A stretch of 64,000 nucleotides of DNA from Arthrobacter jinronghuae (GCF_025244825.1 NZ_CP104263.1:1674001-1738000), one strand, 5' to 3'. Positions 53,044 through 63,963 are shown, numbered from the stretch's first letter. The notes: a model not told the origin generated them from the sequence alone. A program made the numbers and translations.

Positions 53044-56000
53044 ATGACTGATTCCCTGTCTGCTTTTCCGGACACCGTGGTGTCACCGTTCACCCGCTTC
53101 GCCGCGCTCCCGGAGGATTCCGGCCTGTACCGCGCCGAGAATGAAAAGGACGCCTGCGGCCTGGCCGTTATTGCCACCTTGCGGGGCGAGCCCACCCACG
53201 GGATTGTCGACGCCGCCCTGGCAGCCCTGCGCAACCTCGAACACCGCGGTGCCGTGGGCGCCGATGAAGGCACCGGCGACGGCGCCGGCCTCCTGACCCA
53301 GGTCCCGGACGAATTCTTCCGCGCAGTAGTGGACTTTGAACTTCCCGCGGCCGGAGGCTACGCCGTCGGCACCGCCTTCCTGCCCACCGAGGACCGGGAG
53401 CAGCTGACCGCACGCGCCGGCGTCGAGCTCATTGCCGCCAGCGAGGGCCTGCGGGTGCTGGGCTGGCGCGAGGTGCCCATCGTTGCCGAACTCGTGGGAG
53501 CGATGTCCCGCGCCTGCATGCCGCACTTTGTCCAGGTGTTCCTGGCCCCCGAAGAGGGGATCGGAACCGAGGACCTGGACGCCCGGGCCTTCCGCGTCCG
53601 GAAGCGTTCGCAGAACAAGTTCGGGGTGTATTTCCCCTCGCTGTCCTCTCGGACCATGGTCTACAAGGGCATGGTGACCACCGCGCAGCTGGAACCGTTC
53701 TTCCCGGACCTGTCCGACCCGCGGTTCAAGACCCGGCTGGGCATTGTCCACTCCCGCTTTTCCACCAACACGTTCCCGTCCTGGCCGCTGGCGCAGCCGT
53801 TCCGCGCCATCGCGCACAACGGTGAGATCAACACGGTCAAGGGCAACCGGAACTGGATGCGCGCCCGGCAGTCGCAGATGAAGAACCCGCTGCTGGGACA
53901 GACCCCGGAAGAGCTCTTCCCCATCTGCACCCCCGGCGCTTCGGACTCCGCGTCCTTCGACGAGGTGGCCGAACTGCTGATGCTCTCCGGCCGGCCCATC
54001 ACCCACGCGATCATGATGATGATCCCGGAGGCCTGGGAAAACCACGCAACCATGGACCCGGCCCGCCGGGCGTTCTACCAGTACCACTCCATGCTGATGG
54101 AACCGTGGGACGGTCCGGCCGCCGTGTCCTTCACCGACGGAGTGCAGGTAGGCGCGGTGCTGGACCGCAACGGGCTGCGCCCCGCCCGCTACTGGGTGAC
54201 CGACGACGGCCTGGTGGTCCTGGCCTCCGAAGTGGGCGTGGTGGACATTGACCCCGCCAAGGTGGTCCGCAAGGGCCGCGTCTCCCCGGGCAAGATGTTC
54301 CTGGTGGACACCGCCGAGGGCCGGCTGATCGAAGACGAAGAGATCAAGGCCGAGGTCGCCGCCGCCAACCCGTGGGCGGAATGGGTGAAGGAAAACCAGG
54401 TCCGCCTGGAGGAACTGCCCGAACGTGAGCACGTGCTGCACACCAAGGCGTCGATCAACCGCCGGCAGCGGACCTTCGGCTACACGGTGGAGGAACTGCG
54501 GATCCTGCTGGGCCCGATGGCCCGCACCGGCGCCGAACCGCTGGGCGCGATGGGCTCCGACACCCCCATCGCCGTGCTCTCCAAGCGGCCGCGGCTGCTC
54601 TTCGACTACTTTGTGCAGTCCTTCGCCCAGGTCACCAACCCGCCGCTGGATTCCATCCGCGAGGAACTGGTCACCTCCCTGCAGGCCTCGATTGGCCCCA
54701 ATGGAAACCTGCTGTCCCTGAAGCAGGTGAAAACCAGCCAGGTTGCGTTGAAGTTCCCGGTGATCAACAACGACGAGCTCGCCAAGATCGCCAACCTCAC
54801 GGACGACGACGGCGACCGGATAGCGCTCAAGGTCCGCGGCCTCTACCGCCCCGAAGGCGGCGAAGCCGAACTGCGGGCAAGGATCAGCGAGATCTGCGAA
54901 AAGGTTTCGGGAGCAGTCAACCGCGGCGTGCAGTACATCGTGCTCTCGGACCGGGACTCCAACGCGCAGTGGGCACCCATCCCGTCCCTGCTGCTGCTCT
55001 CCGCAGTGCACAACCACCTGCTCAAGAGCGCCAACCGCACCAAGATCTCCCTGCTGGTGGAAGCCGGCGATGTCCGCGAGGTCCACCACGTGGCCCTGCT
55101 GATCGGCTACGGCGCCTCCGCCGTGAACCCGTACCTGGCCATGGAAAGCTGCGAGGAACTGGTCCGCAACGGCGACATCACCGGTGTCACCGGCGAAGAA
55201 GCCGTTGCCAACCTGATCAAGGGCCTGGGCAAGGGCGTCCTGAAGATCATGTCCAAGATGGGCATTTCCACTGTCGCGTCCTACTGCGGCGCGCAGACCT
55301 TCGAGGCGCTCGGCCTGGGCCAGGAACTGGTGGACGAGTTCTTCCACGGCACCCAAACCCAGCTCGGCGGCGTCGGGCTGGACGTGGTCGCCGCCGAAGC
55401 CGCTGCCCGGCATGCCGATGCGTACCCGAGCGACGGCGTGGAGGAACCGCACCGCGCCCTGGACAACGGCGGCGAATACCAGTGGCGCCGCGAAGGACCG
55501 CCGCACCTGTTCAACCCCGAGACGGTCTTCCGGCTGCAGCACGCCACCCGCGAACGCCGGTATGACGTGTTCAAGGCCTACACCAACGGCGTGAACGACC
55601 AGTCCCGGAACCTCATGACGCTGCGCGGGCTGCTGGACTTCCGCACCGGGGACCGCACACCCGTGCCGCTGGACGAGGTGGAGCCCGTCTCCAGCATCGT
55701 CAAGCGCTTCTCCACCGGAGCCATGAGCTACGGCTCCATCTCCCAGGAAGCACACGAAACGCTGGCCATCGCGATGAACCGCCTGGGCGCCAAGTCCAAC
55801 ACCGGTGAGGGCGGCGAAGACCCGGAACGGCTGCTGGACCCCGAGCGTAACTCGGCGATCAAGCAGGTGGCCTCCGGCCGGTTCGGTGTGACCAGCCTGT
55901 ACCTGACCAACGCGCGGGACATCCAGATCAAGATGGCCCAGGGCGCCAAGCCCGGCGAGGGCGGCCAGCTGATGGCGCAGAAGGTTTACCCGTGGGTGGC

Positions 56001-57633
56001 CCGCACCCGCCACTCCACTCCCGGCGTCGGGCTGATCTCCCCGCCGCCGCACCACGACATCTACTCCATCGAGGACCTCGCCCAGCTGATTTATGACCTG
56101 AAGCGCTCCAACCCGAGCGCCCGGGTCCACGTGAAGCTGGTGTCCGAAGCCGGAATCGGCACCGTGGCGGCCGGCGTGACCAAGGCGAAGGCCGACGTCG
56201 TGCTGGTCTCCGGGCACGACGGCGGCACGGGCGCCTCGCCGCTGAACTCGCTCAAGCACGCCGGGGCTCCCTGGGAGCTCGGCCTGGCCGAAACCCAGCA
56301 GACCCTGATGCTCAACGGCCTGCGGGACCGGGTGGTGGTCCAGGTGGACGGCCAGCTCAAGACCGGCCGCGACGTCGTGATGGCGGCGCTGCTGGGCGGC
56401 GAGGAATTCGGTTTCGCCACCGCACCGCTGGTGGTCTCCGGCTGCGTGATGATGCGCGTCTGCCATCTGGACACCTGCCCGGTGGGCGTGGCGACGCAGA
56501 ACCCCGAACTGCGGGCGCGCTTCACCGGCAAGCCGGAGTTCGTGGTGAACTTCTTCGAGTTCATTGCCGAAGAGATCCGCGAAATCCTGGCCGAGCTGGG
56601 CTTCCGGACCCTCGAAGAGGCCATTGGCCGCACCGAGCTGCTGGACACGCAGGCCGCCATCGACCACTGGAAGGCGGACGGCCTGGACCTGGAACCGATC
56701 CTGCGGGGACCCGAGGTGGACCCCGGCGCGCCGCTGCGGAACCTGGTGCAGCAGAACCACGAACTGGATCAGCACTTCGACAACAAGCTCATTGAGATGA
56801 GCGCCGACGCGCTGCAGAACCGGGCGCCGGTGCGGATTGCGCTGGATGTAGTCAACACCGACCGGTCCGTGGGCACCATGCTGGGGCACACCGTCACCAA
56901 GACCTTCGGCGTGGACACGCTGGCTCCGGACACCATCGACGTCACCCTCACCGGGCAGGCCGGGCAGTCGCTCGGCGCGTTCCTGCCTGCCGGGATCACC
57001 CTGCGGCTGTTCGGCGACTCGAACGACTACGTGGGCAAGGGCCTGTCCGGCGGCCGGATCATTGTCCGTCCGGACCGCGGCAACGTCTTCGCGGCGGAAC
57101 GCAACGTCATTGCCGGCAACGTGATCGGCTACGGCGCCACCAGCGGCGAGATGTTCCTCAGCGGCCAGGTGGGCGAACGCTTCCTGGTCCGCAACTCCGG
57201 GGCCACCGCCGTCGTCGAAGGCATCGGCGACCACGGCTGTGAGTACATGACCGGCGGTCAGGCCCTGATCCTGGGACCCACGGGCCGGAACTTCGGCGCG
57301 GGTATGTCCGGCGGCACCGCGTTTGTGGTGGACCTGGAATCCGCCCGCGTCAACAAGGAGTCCCTGGAGCGCGGCGAGCTGCTACTCGTTGCCCCGGACG
57401 CCGAGGACGTCGACATCATCCGCGGGCTGCTGGTCCGGCACCTGGAGGAGACCGGCTCGGACCTGGCCCAGAAAATGCTGGAGAACTTCGAGGACACGGT
57501 TACCCGCATTACCAAGGTGCTGCCGCGGGATTACGCGGCAGTGCTCGGCGCCCGCGCCTCCGCCGCCGAAGCGGGACTCGATCCCGACGGCGCCGAGGCA
57601 TGGAACAAGATTTTGGAGGTTACCGGTGGCTGA
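53044..57633 (+). CDS. gltB: Glutamate synthase, large subunit
   Basis: This 1529-residue protein has the N-terminal glutaminase domain with the catalytic Cys at residue 38 ([10 protein letters not shown]) after a short propeptide; the FMN-binding (beta/alpha)8 region with [27 protein letters not shown], and [18 protein letters not shown]; the [3Fe-4S] cysteines [16 protein letters not shown]; and a C-terminal beta-helix with GKGLSGGRI and EYMTGGQA. It makes glutamate from glutamine and 2-oxoglutarate. It overlaps gltD by 8 bp. Confidence 0.97.
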   Translation: MTDSLSAFPDTVVSPFTRFAALPEDSGLYRAENEKDACGLAVIATLRGEPTHGIVDAALAALRNLEHRGAVGADEGTGDGAGLLTQVPDEFFRAVVDFELPAAGGYAVGTAFLPTEDREQLTARAGVELIAASEGLRVLGWREVPIVAELVGAMSRACMPHFVQVFLAPEEGIGTEDLDARAFRVRKRSQNKFGVYFPSLSSRTMVYKGMVTTAQLEPFFPDLSDPRFKTRLGIVHSRFSTNTFPSWPLAQPFRAIAHNGEINTVKGNRNWMRARQSQMKNPLLGQTPEELFPICTPGASDSASFDEVAELLMLSGRPITHAIMMMIPEAWENHATMDPARRAFYQYHSMLMEPWDGPAAVSFTDGVQVGAVLDRNGLRPARYWVTDDGLVVLASEVGVVDIDPAKVVRKGRVSPGKMFLVDTAEGRLIEDEEIKAEVAAANPWAEWVKENQVRLEELPEREHVLHTKASINRRQRTFGYTVEELRILLGPMARTGAEPLGAMGSDTPIAVLSKRPRLLFDYFVQSFAQVTNPPLDSIREELVTSLQASIGPNGNLLSLKQVKTSQVALKFPVINNDELAKIANLTDDDGDRIALKVRGLYRPEGGEAELRARISEICEKVSGAVNRGVQYIVLSDRDSNAQWAPIPSLLLLSAVHNHLLKSANRTKISLLVEAGDVREVHHVALLIGYGASAVNPYLAMESCEELVRNGDITGVTGEEAVANLIKGLGKGVLKIMSKMGISTVASYCGAQTFEALGLGQELVDEFFHGTQTQLGGVGLDVVAAEAAARHADAYPSDGVEEPHRALDNGGEYQWRREGPPHLFNPETVFRLQHATRERRYDVFKAYTNGVNDQSRNLMTLRGLLDFRTGDRTPVPLDEVEPVSSIVKRFSTGAMSYGSISQEAHETLAIAMNRLGAKSNTGEGGEDPERLLDPERNSAIKQVASGRFGVTSLYLTNARDIQIKMAQGAKPGEGGQLMAQKVYPWVARTRHSTPGVGLISPPPHHDIYSIEDLAQLIYDLKRSNPSARVHVKLVSEAGIGTVAAGVTKAKADVVLVSGHDGGTGASPLNSLKHAGAPWELGLAETQQTLMLNGLRDRVVVQVDGQLKTGRDVVMAALLGGEEFGFATAPLVVSGCVMMRVCHLDTCPVGVATQNPELRARFTGKPEFVVNFFEFIAEEIREILAELGFRTLEEAIGRTELLDTQAAIDHWKADGLDLEPILRGPEVDPGAPLRNLVQQNHELDQHFDNKLIEMSADALQNRAPVRIALDVVNTDRSVGTMLGHTVTKTFGVDTLAPDTIDVTLTGQAGQSLGAFLPAGITLRLFGDSNDYVGKGLSGGRIIVRPDRGNVFAAERNVIAGNVIGYGATSGEMFLSGQVGERFLVRNSGATAVVEGIGDHGCEYMTGGQALILGPTGRNFGAGMSGGTAFVVDLESARVNKESLERGELLLVAPDAEDVDIIRGLLVRHLEETGSDLAQKMLENFEDTVTRITKVLPRDYAAVLGARASAAEAGLDPDGAEAWNKILEVTGG

Positions 57634-59083
57634 TCCACGCGGATTCTTGAAGGTACGGGAGCGGGAAACCCAGCCGCGGCGTCCGGTGCCGGTGCGCATC
57701 ATGGACTACAAGGAGGTCTACGAAGCGCAGGAAAAAGGTGTGCTGCAGGCCCAGGCCGGACGCTGCATGGACTGCGGCATCCCGTTCTGCCACCAGGGCT
57801 GCCCGCTGGGCAACCTCATTCCGGAGTGGAATGACCTGATGTGGCGGGACAAGGGTGCCGAGGCCATTGAACGGCTGCACGCCACGAACAACTTCCCGGA
57901 GTTCACCGGCCGGCTCTGCCCGGCGCCCTGTGAGGCCTCCTGCGTGCTGGGCATCAACCAGCCGCCGGTCACCATCAAGCAGGTGGAGGTCTCCATCATC
58001 GACGAAGCCTGGGGCGAGGGCTGGGTTACCCCGCATCCGCCGGAGCGGCTGACCGACCGGACCATCGCCGTCGTCGGCTCCGGCCCCGCCGGGCTGGCTG
58101 CCGCGCAGCAGCTCACCCGTGCCGGGCACACCGTGGCCGTGTACGAGCGGGATGACCGGATCGGCGGGCTGCTGCGGTACGGCATCCCGGATTTCAAGAT
58201 GGAAAAAATCCAGGTGGACCGCCGGCTGGAGCAGATGCGCGCCGAAGGCACCCGCTTCCGCACCGGCGTCGAAGTGGGCAAGGACATCAGCTGGGAGCAG
58301 CTGCGCCGCCGCTACGACGCCGTGGTGATCGCCACCGGCGCCACCGTTCCGCGGAACCTGCCGATCCCGGGCCGGGAGCTGTCCGGCGTGCATTTCGCCA
58401 TGGATTACCTGGTGCAGTCCAACCGTGCCGTGGCCGGGGACAGCGTGAAGAACCAGATCAGCGCCGAGGGTAAGCACGTAGTCATTCTCGGCGGCGGCGA
58501 CACCGGGGCGGACTGCCTCGGGACGGCGCACCGCCAGCAGGCTGCCTCGGTGACCACCCTGGCGATCGGCCAGCAGCCGCCCGCCGAGCGGGCCGCGCAC
58601 CAGCCGTGGCCGATGTACCCGACGCTGTTCGAGATGGCCAGCGCCCACGAGGAAGGCGGGGAACGCACGTTCCTGGCGTCCACCGTTGAGTTCGTGGGGG
58701 AGGACGGGAAGCTCACCGGGGTGAAGGTGGCTGAGACCGAATTCGTGGATGGAAAGCGGCTGCCGAAGGCCGGTACGGAGCGGATTATTCCGGCGGACCT
58801 GGTGTTCCTGTCCCTGGGCTTCACCGGCCCGGAGCCGGCCGGCTTGGCCGAGCAGGTCTCCGCGGAGTTCGACGACCGCGGCAACGTGGCCCGCGACGGC
58901 TACTACATGACCGGAACCCCGGGGGTCTTCGCCGCCGGTGACGCCGGGCGTGGACAGTCCCTGATTGTCTGGGCCATCGCCGAAGGCCGGGCCGCTGCGG
59001 CTGCCGTAGACCAGTGGCTGATGGGATCGACCCGCCTGCCCGCACCGGTGGCGCCGACGGACCGGGCCATCACGGTGCTGTAG
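57626..59083 (+). CDS. gltD: Glutamate synthase, small (NADPH) subunit
   Basis: The GTG at 57626, with GGAGG 8 bp upstream, gives 485 residues; the open frame further upstream overlaps gltB and is a shadow. Iron-sulfur cysteines are in [17 protein letters not shown] and [14 protein letters not shown] binding is [18 protein letters not shown] binding is [17 protein letters not shown]; and the C-terminal FAD motif is [19 protein letters not shown]. It supplies electrons from NADPH to GltB. The terminator at 59098 follows. Confidence 0.97.
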   Translation: MADPRGFLKVRERETQPRRPVPVRIMDYKEVYEAQEKGVLQAQAGRCMDCGIPFCHQGCPLGNLIPEWNDLMWRDKGAEAIERLHATNNFPEFTGRLCPAPCEASCVLGINQPPVTIKQVEVSIIDEAWGEGWVTPHPPERLTDRTIAVVGSGPAGLAAAQQLTRAGHTVAVYERDDRIGGLLRYGIPDFKMEKIQVDRRLEQMRAEGTRFRTGVEVGKDISWEQLRRRYDAVVIATGATVPRNLPIPGRELSGVHFAMDYLVQSNRAVAGDSVKNQISAEGKHVVILGGGDTGADCLGTAHRQQAASVTTLAIGQQPPAERAAHQPWPMYPTLFEMASAHEEGGERTFLASTVEFVGEDGKLTGVKVAETEFVDGKRLPKAGTERIIPADLVFLSLGFTGPEPAGLAEQVSAEFDDRGNVARDGYYMTGTPGVFAAGDAGRGQSLIVWAIAEGRAAAAAVDQWLMGSTRLPAPVAPTDRAITVL

Positions 59084-59097
59084 AAAACCGCATAAAC

Positions 59098-59132
59098 AAA
59101 GCAGGCGTCGGAGACTTTCCGGCGCCTGCTTT
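59098..59132 (+). terminator. Intrinsic terminator after gltD
   Basis: AAAGCAGGCG (59098-59107) pairs with CGCCTGCTTT (59123-59132), with four more pairs inside (CGGA/TCCG), then TATT. It begins 15 bp after the gltD stop. Confidence 0.85.
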
Positions 59133-59212
59133 ATTGCGCCGGCCTGCTTCCGAAGTCCGGTAGGGTGTCGGTGCACACATACACAAGCACGCTTATGTTG
59201 GGGGACAGAAAT

Positions 59213-59689
59213 ATGTGGATTGCTTTCACGACGATGGTCGTGTGCGCGGTGTTCGGCTTCGGGGGCGCCGTGCTGGTGATGTATCTGGTGAAGGCCCGGC
59301 AACTCAAGCGGCACCCGCTGCGCCCGCAGATGGAGGTCCGGTTTAGTCCGAGGGGGCTCATCGGTCTGGCCCTGCTCGTTGGGGTCATGTTGCTGACCGT
59401 GTGCCTGGGTTTGTTCCTCGTGGTCTATCGGGGCGTGCCCACCTATGCCGTCTCCGTCGCAGCCATATTGGTGGCCACGGTGGTCCGTCCCCTGTACCTT
59501 TCCAAGGCCGGACTGCCTTTCGTGTTGGCCGAGATCGGTGCAGAGCTCAATCCCAAGCCCGTTCCCGCGCCGGCTCCCGGGGGAGTGGCGGCCCCGCCCC
59601 AGTACCCGGGATTCGCCAACGCGGCGCCGCAGTACAACGCCCCGGCGGGTTACACCGCTCCGCCTGCGCCGGGACCCGGCAAGCAGTAG
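59213..59689 (+). CDS. Hypothetical three-helix membrane protein
   Basis: From ATG 59213, with GGGGGA seven bases upstream, this is a 158-residue protein. Hydrophobic segments are WIAFTTMVVCAVFGFGGAVL, LALLVGVMLLTVCLGLFLV and AVSVAAILVATVVRPLYL, followed by a Pro/Ala/Gly-rich tail with Tyr. I recognise no family. A terminator follows at 59703. Confidence 0.6.
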   Translation: MWIAFTTMVVCAVFGFGGAVLVMYLVKARQLKRHPLRPQMEVRFSPRGLIGLALLVGVMLLTVCLGLFLVVYRGVPTYAVSVAAILVATVVRPLYLSKAGLPFVLAEIGAELNPKPVPAPAPGGVAAPPQYPGFANAAPQYNAPAGYTAPPAPGPGKQ

Positions 59690-59702
59690 GCCGCGCCGTC
59701 TG

Positions 59703-59742
59703 AGCCCGGAGATCACCCACGTGATCTCCGGGCTTTTTCTTT
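59703..59742 (+). terminator. Intrinsic terminator
   Basis: AGCCCGGAGATCAC (59703-59716) pairs perfectly with 59721-59734 around CCAC, and a T-rich stretch (TTTTCTTT) follows. It ends the hypothetical membrane-protein gene. Confidence 0.88.
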
Positions 59743-59781
59743 GCCGAAAACCTTTTGCGGCGTCGGTACTTAGTGTTACTG

Positions 59782-59810
59782 TCTACTGGTAGATAGCACT
59801 ACTAGGTAGA
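59782..59810. promoter_or_regulatory. Tandem PadR operator half-palindromes
   Basis: Two palindromes, TCTACTGGTAGA (59782-59793) and CTACTAGGTAG (59799-59809), lie 12 bp before the PadR ATG, about 16 bp centre to centre, and GGTAGATAG is repeated directly. The arrangement suits two PadR dimers repressing their own operon. Confidence 0.65.
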
Positions 59811-59821
59811 TAGACGGCTCC

Positions 59822-60175
59822 ATGGGTAAGCAGATGACGGAGATGCTTAAGGGGACCCTCGAAGGCATCATCCTGGGGATCCTCGCCGTTTCGCCCGCCT
59901 ACGGTTACGACATCACCGCGCGGCTGCGTGAGCAGGGCTTCACCGAGATTGCCGAGGGAACCGTGTATGCGCTCCTGGTCCGGATCGAGAAACGCGGACT
60001 TGTCGACGTCGAGAAGGTTCCCTCGGAAAAGGGACCGCCGCGGAAGGTCTACACCTTGAACACCCAGGGCGCCGAGTACCTCGATGAGTTCTGGGGAACC
60101 TGGGGCTTCCTGGCTTCCCGGATCGAACAACTCCAACAGCTTGTTAAGCACCCGCACGAAGGAGACCCATCATGA
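59822..60175 (+). CDS. PadR-family transcriptional regulator
   Basis: This 117-residue winged-helix protein has EMLKGTLEGIILGILAVSPA (N-terminal helix), YGYDITARLREQGFTEIAEG, and VYALLVRIEKRGLVDVEKVP (recognition helix and wing). It belongs to the small PadR group seen with DUF1048 and ABC genes. ATG 59834 is a possible alternative start. It overlaps the DUF1048 gene by 4 bp and probably represses the whole operon through the palindromes upstream. Confidence 0.9.
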   Translation: MGKQMTEMLKGTLEGIILGILAVSPAYGYDITARLREQGFTEIAEGTVYALLVRIEKRGLVDVEKVPSEKGPPRKVYTLNTQGAEYLDEFWGTWGFLASRIEQLQQLVKHPHEGDPS

Positions 60176-60534
60176 CCGCCAAATGGATAGAGCTGGTCAC
60201 GGGACCATTGGAGGAAAAAAGGCGCTGGCGCAGGTTCAAGCAGCGCAAGGAACAACTGCCCGCCGGATACCGAAGGGCCATGGACGGCCTCGAACGCTAC
60301 TTCATGTATGCGGCGCCGATTGCGAAGGGCGATGTTTACGTCCAGATGCTCGAAGACCTTGTTGATCTGGTTGAGCGTGCCGCTGTTGACGGCACTCCGG
60401 TCCGCAGCATTGTCGGAGAGGATCCGGTGGAGTTCGCGGAGGCCTTCATTGCGAATTACGCGGACGGCCAGTGGATCGACAAGGAGCGCAGGCGCCTTGT
60501 CGAGACCATCGACCGGTCCGCCGAAGAGGTATAA
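60172..60534 (+). CDS. DUF1048-family protein
   Basis: This 120-residue helical protein has KWIELVTGPLEEKRRWRRFK, LPAGYRRAMDGLERYFMYAA and FAEAFIANYADGQWIDKERR, the pattern of DUF1048. Such proteins occur between PadR regulators and ABC exporters; their function is unknown. It overlaps the PadR gene by 4 bp, and the ABC ATPase follows 23 bp later. Confidence 0.88.
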   Translation: MTAKWIELVTGPLEEKRRWRRFKQRKEQLPAGYRRAMDGLERYFMYAAPIAKGDVYVQMLEDLVDLVERAAVDGTPVRSIVGEDPVEFAEAFIANYADGQWIDKERRRLVETIDRSAEEV

Positions 60535-60557
60535 AAACACCGGATTGGAGACCGGAT

Positions 60558-61385
60558 ATGTATACCGACCAAACCCTCGAACCTGCCATCCGGGTACAGG
60601 GCATCAAGAAATCCTTTCGGGATCTGCAGGTGCTGCGCGGCGTCGACTTTGACGTGACTGCCGGCAGCATCTTCGCGCTGCTGGGCTCCAACGGAGCGGG
60701 CAAGACAACGCTGGTGCGGATCCTGTCAACGCTGTTGAAGGCCGACGACGGTACGGCCGCAGTGGACGGGTTCGACGTCGCCGCCCGTCCGGGGGACGTG
60801 CGGCGGTCGATCAGCCTGACCGGGCAATTCGCCGCAATCGACGAAGTGCTGACAGGCCGGGAGAACCTGGTCCTTATCGCGAAGCTCCGCCACCGGAAGG
60901 ACCCGGGCTCGGTCGCGGATGACATGCTGGCCCGTTTCGCTCTCACCGACGCGGGGAACCGGAAGGCTGGGGCGTACTCCGGCGGTATGCGCCGCCGGCT
61001 GGATATCGCCATGAGCCTGGTGGGGAACCCGAAAATCATCTTCCTTGACGAGCCGACGGCGGGCCTGGATCCGCAGGCGCGCAACGAGGTGTGGAAAACC
61101 ATCCGGGAGCTTGCCGACGGCGGCACGACGGTGCTGCTCACCACGCAGTACCTCGACGAGGCGGAGCAGCTTGCGGACCGGATCGGGATCCTGCACCGGG
61201 GCGTCATCATCCAGAACGGGACCCTGGTTGAACTGCAGCAACTCCTGCCGCCGGCGAAGGCCGAGTACGTCACAAAACAGCCGTCCCTCGAGGACGTCTT
61301 CCTCGCCCTCACCGGCGACACCGGTGAGGACACAGCGCCCCGGGAGGGACTTCCCCCGGCGCAGCAGAAAGAGGGAAACCGATGA
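60558..61385 (+). CDS. ABC exporter ATPase (DrrA-like)
   Basis: From ATG 60558 (GGAG upstream) this is 275 residues. Walker A LLGSNGAGKTTLVRIL, the signature YSGGMRRRLDIAMSLVG, and Walker B KIIFLDEPTAGLDPQ are present, as is the switch region TTQYLDEAEQLADRI. The C-terminus has SLEDVFLALTGDT, as in DrrA/NodI-type exporters. It drives the permease encoded next, whose start overlaps it by 4 bp. Confidence 0.93.
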   Translation: MYTDQTLEPAIRVQGIKKSFRDLQVLRGVDFDVTAGSIFALLGSNGAGKTTLVRILSTLLKADDGTAAVDGFDVAARPGDVRRSISLTGQFAAIDEVLTGRENLVLIAKLRHRKDPGSVADDMLARFALTDAGNRKAGAYSGGMRRRLDIAMSLVGNPKIIFLDEPTAGLDPQARNEVWKTIRELADGGTTVLLTTQYLDEAEQLADRIGILHRGVIIQNGTLVELQQLLPPAKAEYVTKQPSLEDVFLALTGDTGEDTAPREGLPPAQQKEGNR

Positions 61386-62146
61386 CCACCCAGATGTTTC
61401 ATGACACCGCCGCCCTCACCGGCCGCTCCCTGCGCCACGTCCTCCGCAGTCCGGACACGATTATTACGACGGCGGTTACGCCGGTCGCGCTGATGCTGAT
61501 GTTTGTGTACGTTTTCGGCGGCGCCATCAGCACCGGATCGGGGGAGTCCTACATCAACTACACACTGCCCGGCATCCTGCTGATCACCGTTGCCTCCGGC
61601 GTGGCCTACACCGCCTACCGTTTGTTCCTTGATCGGCAGGGAGGAATGTTCGAACGCTTCCAATCGATGCCCATTTCGCGCTCCGGTGTGCTCTGGGCAC
61701 ACGTCCTCACCTCCGTGAGTGCGAACCTGGCCTCGCTCGCGCTCGTCATCGGCGTGGCCCTGATCGCGGGGTTCCGCACCGGTGCGTCGCCGGCGGCGTG
61801 GCTCGCCGTCGTCGGCATCCTGGTCCTGTTCACCCTCGCCCTGACGTGGCTGGCCGTGATTGCCGGGCTGGGCGCGAAGACAGTGGAGGGCGCGAGTGCG
61901 TTCAGTTACCCGCTGATTTTCCTGCCGTTCATCAGCTCGGCGTTTGTGCCCACCAGCACCATGCCCGGGCCGGTGGCGTGGTTTGCCGAGAACCAGCCCG
62001 TGACTTCCATTGTGGACACCCTCCGGGCAATGCTTGCCCAGGAACCCGTCGGCAGCGATTTCTGGGTCGCACTTCTCTGGCTGGTCGGCATTCTGGGCCT
62101 CGCCTACGCCGGTGCCACGGCCATTTACCGGCGTCGGGTGAACTAA
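61382..62146 (+). CDS. ABC exporter permease (DrrB-like)
   Basis: This 254-residue permease has about six membrane helices with MLMFVYVFGGAIST, YINYTLPGILLITVASGVAY, and GMFERFQSMPISRSGVLWAH, typical of the DrrB/ABC-2 group exporting antibiotics or lipids. It overlaps the ATPase stop by 4 bp. The operon is PadR - DUF1048 - ATPase - permease. Confidence 0.9.
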   Translation: MTTQMFHDTAALTGRSLRHVLRSPDTIITTAVTPVALMLMFVYVFGGAISTGSGESYINYTLPGILLITVASGVAYTAYRLFLDRQGGMFERFQSMPISRSGVLWAHVLTSVSANLASLALVIGVALIAGFRTGASPAAWLAVVGILVLFTLALTWLAVIAGLGAKTVEGASAFSYPLIFLPFISSAFVPTSTMPGPVAWFAENQPVTSIVDTLRAMLAQEPVGSDFWVALLWLVGILGLAYAGATAIYRRRVN

Positions 62147-62157
62147 ACGGGGCTGGG

Positions 62158-62252
62158 GGCGTGCACAGATTCCCACCCCGGCTGGCCGGCATACCGCCTA
62201 CCGACGCCCGGAATCCTTGGCCTTTCCCGCTTTCTGGGAATCTGTGCACGCC
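62158..62252. repeat. 18-bp perfect inverted repeats around 59 bp
   Basis: The arms GGCGTGCACAGATTCCCA (62158-62175) and its exact complement (62235-62252) enclose 59 bp. The site lies between the ABC permease and pyk, both on the plus strand. No T-run follows. Arms of this length with a long inner part look more like a small mobile or repeated element than a simple terminator. Confidence 0.75.
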
Positions 62253-62367
62253 ACCCCACTACCCGTAGGGGGCAACAGGTGCATGGCAGTGCCTCCCGGC
62301 TCTGGTTCCGGCCGCGCAGACGGCCCCGTCCCATGCGCAAACTGCCGAGGGAGACTAGGCTAGAAGT

Positions 62368-63879
62368 ATGAGACGCGCAAAGATTGTTGCCACATTTGGA
62401 CCAGCGATCGCCAGCTATGAAAATACCGTAGCGGTTCTTCGCGCGGGCGTGAATGTCGCCCGTATGAATATGAGCCACGGCGACCACTCCGTACACAACG
62501 CCACGTACGAAAACGTGCGCAAGGCCTCCGCCGAGCTGGGGATGCCCGTGGGCATCTTCGCCGACCTCCAGGGCCCCAAGATCCGGCTCGGCCGGTTCAC
62601 CGAGGAACCCCACTTCCTGAACGTGGGCGATACCTTCACCATCACCACTGATGACATTCCCGGCACCAAGGAAATCTGCTCCACCACGTACAAGGGCCTG
62701 CCCGGCGACGTGAAGGCGGGCGACTTCCTGCTGATTGACGACGGCAAGGTCAAGCTGCGTGCCGTTGAGGTGACCGCCAACAACGTTGTCACCGAGGTAG
62801 TAGTGCCGGGCAAGGTGTCGAACAACAAGGGCATCAACCTCCCCGGCGTAGCCGTCAACGTTCCGGCACTGAGCGAAAAGGATGAGGACGACCTCCGCTG
62901 GGCCATGCGCCGCGGCGTCGACATGGTTGCCCTTTCCTTCGTCCGCAACGCCGGCGATATTTCCCGCGTGCACGAGATCATGGACGAGGAAGGCCGCCGC
63001 GTGCCGGTCATCGCCAAGATCGAGAAGCCGCAGGCCGTGGAGAACCTCGAAGAGATCATCGACGCGTTCGACTCCATCATGGTTGCCCGCGGTGACCTCG
63101 GCGTCGAACTGCCGCTCGAAGAGGTTCCGATCGTGCAGAAGAAGGCCATTGAACTGGCCCGCCGCTGGGCCAAGCCCGTCATTGTGGCCACCCAGGTGCT
63201 CGAATCCATGATCGACAACCCCCGCCCGACCCGTGCCGAGGCCTCCGACTGCGCCAACGCCGTACTCGACGGCGCGGACGCCGTCATGCTCTCGGGTGAA
63301 ACCTCGGTGGGTTCCTACGCGATCGAAACCGTCGAAACCATGGCCCGGATCATTGAGTCCACCGAACAGCACGGCCTGAACCGCGTTCCGCCGCTGGGCT
63401 CCAAGCCGCGGACCCGCGGCGGCGCCATCACCCGTGCAGCAGTGGAGATCTCCGACCAGCTGGATGCGAAGTACATCTGTACCTTCACCCAGTCCGGCGA
63501 CTCCGCCCGCCGCCTCTCCCGCCTGCGTCCGTCCAAGCCGGTATTTGCGTTCACCCCCGTGGAGGACACTTACCGCTACATGACGCTGTTCTGGGGCGTG
63601 GCCCCCATGCTCGTGGAGTTCGCCGAGCACACCGACCAGATGACCGCCCAGGTGGACCGCACCCTGCTCGAAGAGGGCCTGGTGGAAGACGATGACCTGG
63701 TGGTTATCGCTGCCGGTTCGCCTCCCGGACAGGCGGGCTCCACCAACAGCATCAAGGTGCACCGCGTGGGCGACATCGCCGACGCAGGCCAGCGCGCTGA
63801 CGGCCAGGAGCGGGTCAAGGAAAAGGTCGGCCCGTGGCCGGTCAAGGAAAGCAAGAAGGGCCAGGCCAAGGCCATCTAG
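62368..63879 (+). CDS. pyk: Pyruvate kinase
   Basis: This 503-residue enzyme has RRAKIVATFGPAIASYENTV, LRAGVNVARMNMSHGDHSVH, GIFADLQGPKIRLGRF, and the active-site MVARGDLGVELPLEEVP and PVIVATQVLESMIDNPRPTR with the catalytic Lys region. The C-terminal domain is complete. It makes ATP and pyruvate from phosphoenolpyruvate. A good terminator follows. Confidence 0.97.
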   Translation: MRRAKIVATFGPAIASYENTVAVLRAGVNVARMNMSHGDHSVHNATYENVRKASAELGMPVGIFADLQGPKIRLGRFTEEPHFLNVGDTFTITTDDIPGTKEICSTTYKGLPGDVKAGDFLLIDDGKVKLRAVEVTANNVVTEVVVPGKVSNNKGINLPGVAVNVPALSEKDEDDLRWAMRRGVDMVALSFVRNAGDISRVHEIMDEEGRRVPVIAKIEKPQAVENLEEIIDAFDSIMVARGDLGVELPLEEVPIVQKKAIELARRWAKPVIVATQVLESMIDNPRPTRAEASDCANAVLDGADAVMLSGETSVGSYAIETVETMARIIESTEQHGLNRVPPLGSKPRTRGGAITRAAVEISDQLDAKYICTFTQSGDSARRLSRLRPSKPVFAFTPVEDTYRYMTLFWGVAPMLVEFAEHTDQMTAQVDRTLLEEGLVEDDDLVVIAAGSPPGQAGSTNSIKVHRVGDIADAGQRADGQERVKEKVGPWPVKESKKGQAKAI

Positions 63880-63908
63880 GTTTCCGGCTTCCCTGCACTA
63901 AAAGGAAA

Positions 63909-63942
63909 GGTCCCGTCCGATTGGACGGGACCCTTCTTTTTG
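63909..63942. terminator. Intrinsic terminator after pyk
   Basis: GGTCCCGTCC (63909-63918) pairs perfectly with GGACGGGACC (63923-63932) around four bases and is followed by CTTCTTTTTGG. Because a convergent gene ends at 63964, it probably serves both strands. Confidence 0.88.
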
Positions 63943-63963
63943 GTTCCTGCGGGGGAGTAGGTG

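Noticed and set aside
53083..57234. 1383-codon open frame on the minus strand inside gltB
   Set aside because: It is the shadow of gltB in G+C-rich sequence; the product is low-complexity and matches no family.
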